64,000 bases of DNA, from NCBI GenBank assembly GCA_025060635.1, contig JANXBN010000001.1, positions 629,284 through 693,283 of the forward strand, given 5' to 3'. This DNA is from Candidatus Kryptonium sp. (GTDB lineage Bacteria; Bacteroidota; Ignavibacteria; Kryptoniales; Kryptoniaceae). Under the pieces are notes generated by a model, which was not told the DNA's origin, made no database searches, and saw only the letters and a program-made list of their open reading frames with translations. Positions 60,097 through 64,000 of the stretch are shown piece by piece (position 1 is the first letter of the stretch; every line of letters starts with the position of its first letter). A program made the translations under genes and the position numbers.

Positions 60097-61722
60097 TTAT
60101 TTTTGTGTTAAAGGAAGTTTAATTGTTATCGTCGTTCCCTTTCCAAGCTCACTTTCAACGAAAATTTCTCCTTTATGTTCGGTTATGATTTTCTTGGTTA
60201 TCGCCATTCCGAGTCCAGTGCCGTGCTTTTTTCCATATGTGACAAATGGTTCAAAAAGTTTTTTCTTAACTTCTTCTGGCATTCCCTTTCCTGTATCGGT
60301 AAATTGCATGTAGAAGAAATTATTTTCAAGCCATGTTTTTACGATGAATTTCCCTCCTTCCGGCATCGCATCCCTTGAGTTATGAGCGATATTGAAAACA
60401 ACGCGAGTCATCTTATCAACATCAATCTCAACCTCATCATCATATTCAATCATTTTTTCAATTTGAATTTTGTTTTTCTCAAAATCCATTGCCAAAAACG
60501 CTATCACGCCATTAAGGAAATCACCGAGTTTTATCTTTGAAAAGCTCAAACTTGAAACACCCCTTGAGAAGTCAAGTATCTCTTGAGCCATATTAACGAG
60601 CCGATCAATTTGCTTTATGACCTCATCAACAAGTTGAATTGCTTCGCTTTCACCAACTTTTTTTCTTAGAACCTGCGCGTATGCTTTTATCGTCGCCATG
60701 GGGTTTTTTATGTCGTGAATAATTGCGCTTGCCATTCTTCCAATCACAGCAAGACGCTCGTTGTTTACAAGTTCCTGTGCCATCTTTGCGTTTTGAATTG
60801 CAATTGAAGCGTGGATTGAAAGTGCGTTTAGCATTTCTTCGTCTTTTTTTGTGAAAACGCCATCCTTTTTGTTTATCAATTGAAATACTCCAACAATTTT
60901 TTCGTTTTTATCTTTTATCGGTTGACATAGCATTGTTTTCGTTCTATATCCTGTCTTGATGTCTATTTCAGGGTTGAATCTTGGGTCTTTATAAGCATCT
61001 TCAAGGTTGATTGTCTCTCCAGTTTTTGCTACATATCCTGCGATGCCTTTTCCTATGGGAAGACGAATTTCTGTGATTTCATTTCCTTGAAGAACCTTTG
61101 ACCATATCTCACCTGTTAATTCATCAACAAGGTAAACAGTCCCTCTATCCGCATTTGTAATTTCAAGGGCGATTTCAAGTATGATTTTCAAAAGCTCATC
61201 AAGATCTATAGTTGAGTTCACACGCTTGGTGATCTCAATTAGGTAATTCAGTTTGTTTACCTGTTCCGTCATTTCCTTTTCATACTCAAGAAAATCTTTC
61301 AAAATTTTCTCGTTTGACTTCCTTAATCTTTCGCTCAATGTCCTTGAGATGTTGATCAAGATTTGAGGGTGTAAATGAATAAGTTTTTCAAATTCGTTTG
61401 CGGGAATTGAGATTATTTTACAGTCGGTCAATGCGACGACGCTTGCGGAACGAGGGCGCAGGTCAATCAATGACATCTCGCCAAAGAAATCACCGTCTTC
61501 AAGTTCCATCAAAATTTTACCTTTTGAATCAGCAAGTTTAACAACCTTCACTTTACCTTCTGCAATCAGGCAGACCTTGTCACCAGATTCACCTTCGCGA
61601 AGTATAATGTCACCAGGTTTGTAATTTTCAATAAATGAATTTTGAGCAATTTCGTTTATCAATTCTTCCCCGACGCTTCCGAATAGTTTATTTTTCTTCA
61701 ACGATTCAATCACCTGTTGCAT
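60097..61722 (-). CDS. Soluble histidine kinase with cNMP-binding and GAF domains
   Basis: 541 residues. An N-terminal cyclic-nucleotide-binding domain (~10-125) has FFGEMSLIDLRPRSASVV, the phosphate-binding cassette. A coiled helix follows, then a GAF domain (~165-315). The HisKA helix carries HDIKNPMATIKAY (His336). The ATPase domain has NIAHNSRDAMPEGG (Asn448), TDTGKGMPEEVKKKLFEPF and GTGLGMAITKKI. No membrane segment is seen. The partner response regulator is not adjacent. It is preceded by larA in the same direction. Confidence 0.92.
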   Translation of the reverse strand: MQQVIESLKKNKLFGSVGEELINEIAQNSFIENYKPGDIILREGESGDKVCLIAEGKVKVVKLADSKGKILMELEDGDFFGEMSLIDLRPRSASVVALTDCKIISIPANEFEKLIHLHPQILINISRTLSERLRKSNEKILKDFLEYEKEMTEQVNKLNYLIEITKRVNSTIDLDELLKIILEIALEITNADRGTVYLVDELTGEIWSKVLQGNEITEIRLPIGKGIAGYVAKTGETINLEDAYKDPRFNPEIDIKTGYRTKTMLCQPIKDKNEKIVGVFQLINKKDGVFTKKDEEMLNALSIHASIAIQNAKMAQELVNNERLAVIGRMASAIIHDIKNPMATIKAYAQVLRKKVGESEAIQLVDEVIKQIDRLVNMAQEILDFSRGVSSLSFSKIKLGDFLNGVIAFLAMDFEKNKIQIEKMIEYDDEVEIDVDKMTRVVFNIAHNSRDAMPEGGKFIVKTWLENNFFYMQFTDTGKGMPEEVKKKLFEPFVTYGKKHGTGLGMAITKKIITEHKGEIFVESELGKGTTITIKLPLTQK

Positions 61723-61724
61723 TA

Positions 61725-62978
61725 TTACTTCCCTCCGGTATAAGTTGGTAAGTAAAGCGAAGCGTTTTTTATAACTGCTATTGAGCCAGTAAGATTTCTT
61801 AAGATGCTTATATCATCAAGCGATTTTAGTCCCATTAGTTCAAGCAAGTTTTTTTCAAGTTCACACTTTAAAACTATATTAGCAATTTTCAATTTATTTT
61901 GCAATGACAGCGCAGTATGACCGTTCATTGAATAATTTTGAAGTAAATGTTTTTTCATTTCGTCTTGGTTTTCAAATTTAAACCAATCAAGAAATGTTCT
62001 TGAGCCGATTCCGTCTCTGCATTCAGTAAATGAGAACAAATATCCACCTTCTTTTAAAATGTAGTGTGAATGATGAAGTGATTTATGTGATTGAATGAAA
62101 TTAACATCCTTCGGGAAACCACCAGCGCTTGATATGATGATATCAAATTTTTTATCCACCGGTATTGTGAAAAACTTTTTAACAAATTCAGCACCAGCTC
62201 TATGTGAAGAAATCACATCGCCTGAAAAAGCTGAAACAATTTTGTCATTTTCGTCAAGAACAACACCAAAATGAAATGTCTTGAGATTGCAAAGTTTCAT
62301 CGCTTCAACTATGTCTTCGTAAATGGGATTCCCATCAAGTTTGAGGTTCGTTGCATTTGGATTTAAATTGCCGTCGGATGTTAAGGTAAGTTTATGGTTT
62401 TGAACGGCGGTTTTATATGACGCTACGCCTGGAATTAGCATTTTTGCTCCGCCACCAAAACCGGCGAAATAATGGTGTGTGATTGAGCCAATCAACAGGA
62501 TTTTATCAACTGATGAAAGTAGAGGATTCAAAAAAATTTCAGTTCCAAACCTCGTCTTTCCGTAATATTCAAAATTATCAGCATAAGCATCGTGTTCAAA
62601 AACTTCAAAGTTGTTGTAAACTTCATCTCCAAGTATCTCTCGTTTCTCTATTTCCGTCTGTTTTGCGTGGGTGCCATTTGCAAATAAAATTTTTACATTT
62701 GTGTTTTTAAGTCGCCGTAAAATGAATTTTAAAACTAAATCAACGCGCGCCTTTCTCGTTTTATCCGGGACGATAATCAAAACTTTATCACTTGGATGAA
62801 TAAAATTCTCAAGTTTCGGAGCATCAATTGGATTATCAAGTGCATCGTTTATGATTTCAATCTCATCTCTTTCTGGGGGTCTCAATGGAGGTTCTAAAAC
62901 AACGGAATGATCCGGAAGTTCAATTTCTATCTCCGTCTTTCCATATTTGATTGAAACTTTTTTCATTTCGCTTTTCAC
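61725..62978 (-). CDS. larA: Nickel-dependent lactate racemase family protein LarA
   Basis: 417 residues. Family motifs: IVPDKTRKARVDLVL, FANGTHAKQTEIEKREILG, and ITHHYFAGFGGGAKMLIPG, which supplies the nickel-pincer Lys and His ligands. The nickel-pincer nucleotide is made by LarB, LarC and LarE. Here only larB adjoins (four-base overlap). The enzyme could be a lactate racemase or one of the many LarA homologues acting on other 2-hydroxy acids. ATG at 62966 is a shorter alternative start. Confidence 0.9.
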   Translation of the reverse strand: MKSEMKKVSIKYGKTEIEIELPDHSVVLEPPLRPPERDEIEIINDALDNPIDAPKLENFIHPSDKVLIIVPDKTRKARVDLVLKFILRRLKNTNVKILFANGTHAKQTEIEKREILGDEVYNNFEVFEHDAYADNFEYYGKTRFGTEIFLNPLLSSVDKILLIGSITHHYFAGFGGGAKMLIPGVASYKTAVQNHKLTLTSDGNLNPNATNLKLDGNPIYEDIVEAMKLCNLKTFHFGVVLDENDKIVSAFSGDVISSHRAGAEFVKKFFTIPVDKKFDIIISSAGGFPKDVNFIQSHKSLHHSHYILKEGGYLFSFTECRDGIGSRTFLDWFKFENQDEMKKHLLQNYSMNGHTALSLQNKLKIANIVLKCELEKNLLELMGLKSLDDISILRNLTGSIAVIKNASLYLPTYTGGK

Positions 62979-63727
62979 TTTCTATTCATAAGAGTTGCGG
63001 CAAATGCTGCACCGAATCCGTTGTCAATGTTTACAACAACAACGCCTGGTGCACAAGTGTTAAGCATAGTCAAAAGAGGTGCAAGCCCATTAAAGTTTGC
63101 ACCATATCCAATTGATGTCGGAACAGCTATAACTGGAACTCCAACAAGTCCCCCTACGACACTTGGCAATGCCCCTTCCATTCCAGCGACAACAATTATA
63201 ACGCTTGCACTTTTCAACTTATCAAAATTTGAAAGCAAGCGATGAAGCCCAGCAACTCCAACATCGTATAAAATTTCAACTTCATTCCCAAGTATCTCTG
63301 CTGTTACTCTTGCTTCTTCGGCAACGGGCAGGTCCGCGGTTCCAGCAGTTATAATTAAAATTTTCCCCTTTTTGTCGTCTTTCTTTATATCTCCACGAAT
63401 TACAGTTATCGTTCTTGCCAGCTCGTTATATTTTGCATCTTTTGCGATTTTTTTGACTTCTTTAAAGTGTTCTAAATTAGCTCGTGTTGCGAGAAGGAAT
63501 TTGGATTTTTCAAGTATTCGTTTTGCTATTTCCCTTACTTGTTTAGGTGTTTTCCACTGGCAAAGTATAACTTCGGGGAAGTTGTGTTTAAGCATTCGGT
63601 GATGATCAACTTTCGCAAATTCAATGTTTTCAAATGGAAACCATTTTAACTCGTTTAAAAATTCATCAACGCTAATTTTTCCATTTTTATAATCGTTCAG
63701 AAGTTTTTCTAACTTTTCGCGCATCAT
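62975..63727 (-). CDS. larB: Nickel-pincer cofactor biosynthesis protein LarB
   Basis: 250 residues. The C-terminal half is a PurE-like (AIR carboxylase-related) domain with ITAGTADLPVAEEARVTAEILGNEVEILYDVGVAG and GYGANFNGLAPLLTMLNTCAPGVVVVNIDNGFGAA. LarB carboxylates and activates the pyridine nucleotide in the first step of cofactor synthesis. It is followed by larA with an overlap. A second Met directly follows the first, so the start may be one codon later. Confidence 0.92.
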   Translation of the reverse strand: MMREKLEKLLNDYKNGKISVDEFLNELKWFPFENIEFAKVDHHRMLKHNFPEVILCQWKTPKQVREIAKRILEKSKFLLATRANLEHFKEVKKIAKDAKYNELARTITVIRGDIKKDDKKGKILIITAGTADLPVAEEARVTAEILGNEVEILYDVGVAGLHRLLSNFDKLKSASVIIVVAGMEGALPSVVGGLVGVPVIAVPTSIGYGANFNGLAPLLTMLNTCAPGVVVVNIDNGFGAAFAATLMNRK

Positions 63728-63736
63728 TTGGCTTTT

Positions 63737-64000
63737 TTAAAATTTAAATTTTGCTGAAATCATAAATTTCCCACCCTTGCTTTCTACTCCGATGAAAGGA
63801 GTGTTTTCGCCGAAAATGTCTCCAGAACCTTTATCTGTTGTAAAGAAAAGTACATCAATTATGTTTACAGCCCAAAGCCCAGCTGTTATACCAAGAAAAA
63901 GGTTCCTTCTTTTGTAATCTCTATCAATGCCCGCTTTAACCTGCAACATCTCCTGCCATATTTGTTCTGCTCTTTCCCAATTCATTGTGCTTTGATACTG
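63737..64000 (-). CDS. C-terminal part of a DUF5683-like membrane-associated protein (5' end outside window)
   Basis: The minus-strand frame is open to the right window edge, so the Met at 63985 need not be the start. The visible 87 residues have a basic segment (DRDYKRRNLFLG), a hydrophobic helix ITAGLWAVNIIDVLFF and a short C-terminal tail. The RRNxxLGxxAxLWxxNxxDxxxF arrangement resembles the end of DUF5683 proteins. It lies 10 bases upstream of larB, possibly co-transcribed. The call is tentative because most of the protein is missing. Confidence 0.5.
   Translation of the reverse strand, partial: QYQSTMNWERAEQIWQEMLQVKAGIDRDYKRRNLFLGITAGLWAVNIIDVLFFTTDKGSGDIFGENTPFIGVESKGGKFMISAKFKF

Overview
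The window looks like a chromosomal segment of an AT-rich, motile, Gram-negative bacterium of the FCB group (Bacteroidota, Chlorobiota, Ignavibacteria, Kryptonia). Three things point there: a secreted protein with a C-terminal type IX secretion sorting domain (53671-55545), outer-membrane genes (lptE, a PorV-like barrel, a DUF481 barrel), and many small lipoproteins. A full flagellar hook-filament operon inside such a background fits Kryptonia or Ignavibacteria better than Bacteroides-type relatives. The Lys/Glu/Ile-rich proteins and tight packing would fit a thermophile, but that is inference. No IS element, prophage, CRISPR array or rRNA gene was seen. There is one tRNA, tRNA-Leu(UAG).

Layout. 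1-6024: end of a flagellar operon (flgI-flgJ-flgN-flgK-flgL-motA-motB-fliW-csrA). 6026-9940, minus: cell-surface operon of a lipoprotein, a barrel-transglutaminase fusion, a FecR-like protein and a cupin. 10050-13630, minus: a lipoprotein and a membrane-bound CHASE2 sigma54 activator. 13792-19873, plus: overlapping envelope run miaB, SPOR protein, MBL hydrolase, sigma54 activator, lptE, GT2; then a GT9 gene on minus. 20934-24892, plus: a ChlI/MoxR-like ATPase and a VWA protein enclosing a glyoxalase-II-like hydrolase and a flavin-reductase-like protein. 24896-28335, minus: phosphoesterase, a channel-like TrkA-N protein, gamma-glutamyltransferase. 28569-34594, plus: gatB and two amidohydrolase-family genes. 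34906-39751, minus: hpf-hprK followed by an oligopeptide ABC transporter without ATPase genes. 39844-46168, minus: dapF, small zincin, ftsH, DUF481 barrel, comEC. 46300-51586, plus: tRNA-Leu, tig, clpP, clpX, then fhs. 51867-53668, plus: short beta-propeller protein and threonine aldolase. 53671-57698, minus: secreted GHL10-like glycosidase and M28 peptidase. 57813-59294, plus: PLP decarboxylase. 59297-64000, minus: dienelactone hydrolase, cNMP/GAF histidine kinase, larA-larB, and the C-terminus of a further gene.

Themes. Protein quality control is concentrated here (tig-clpP-clpX, ftsH). Envelope biogenesis and surface secretion are heavily represented. Two sigma54 activators imply sigma54-dependent promoters, and one candidate lies between the CHASE2 activator gene and the lipoprotein gene downstream of it. 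Promoters readable by eye are of the ordinary sigma70 type with 17-bp spacing. Five of six convergent gene junctions are separated by three bases or fewer, or overlap. The observations most worth following are the barrel-transglutaminase fusion, the CHASE2 sigma54 activator, the channel-like protein without a K+ filter, the amidohydrolase domains without metal ligands, and a 17-bp dyad upstream of clpP.
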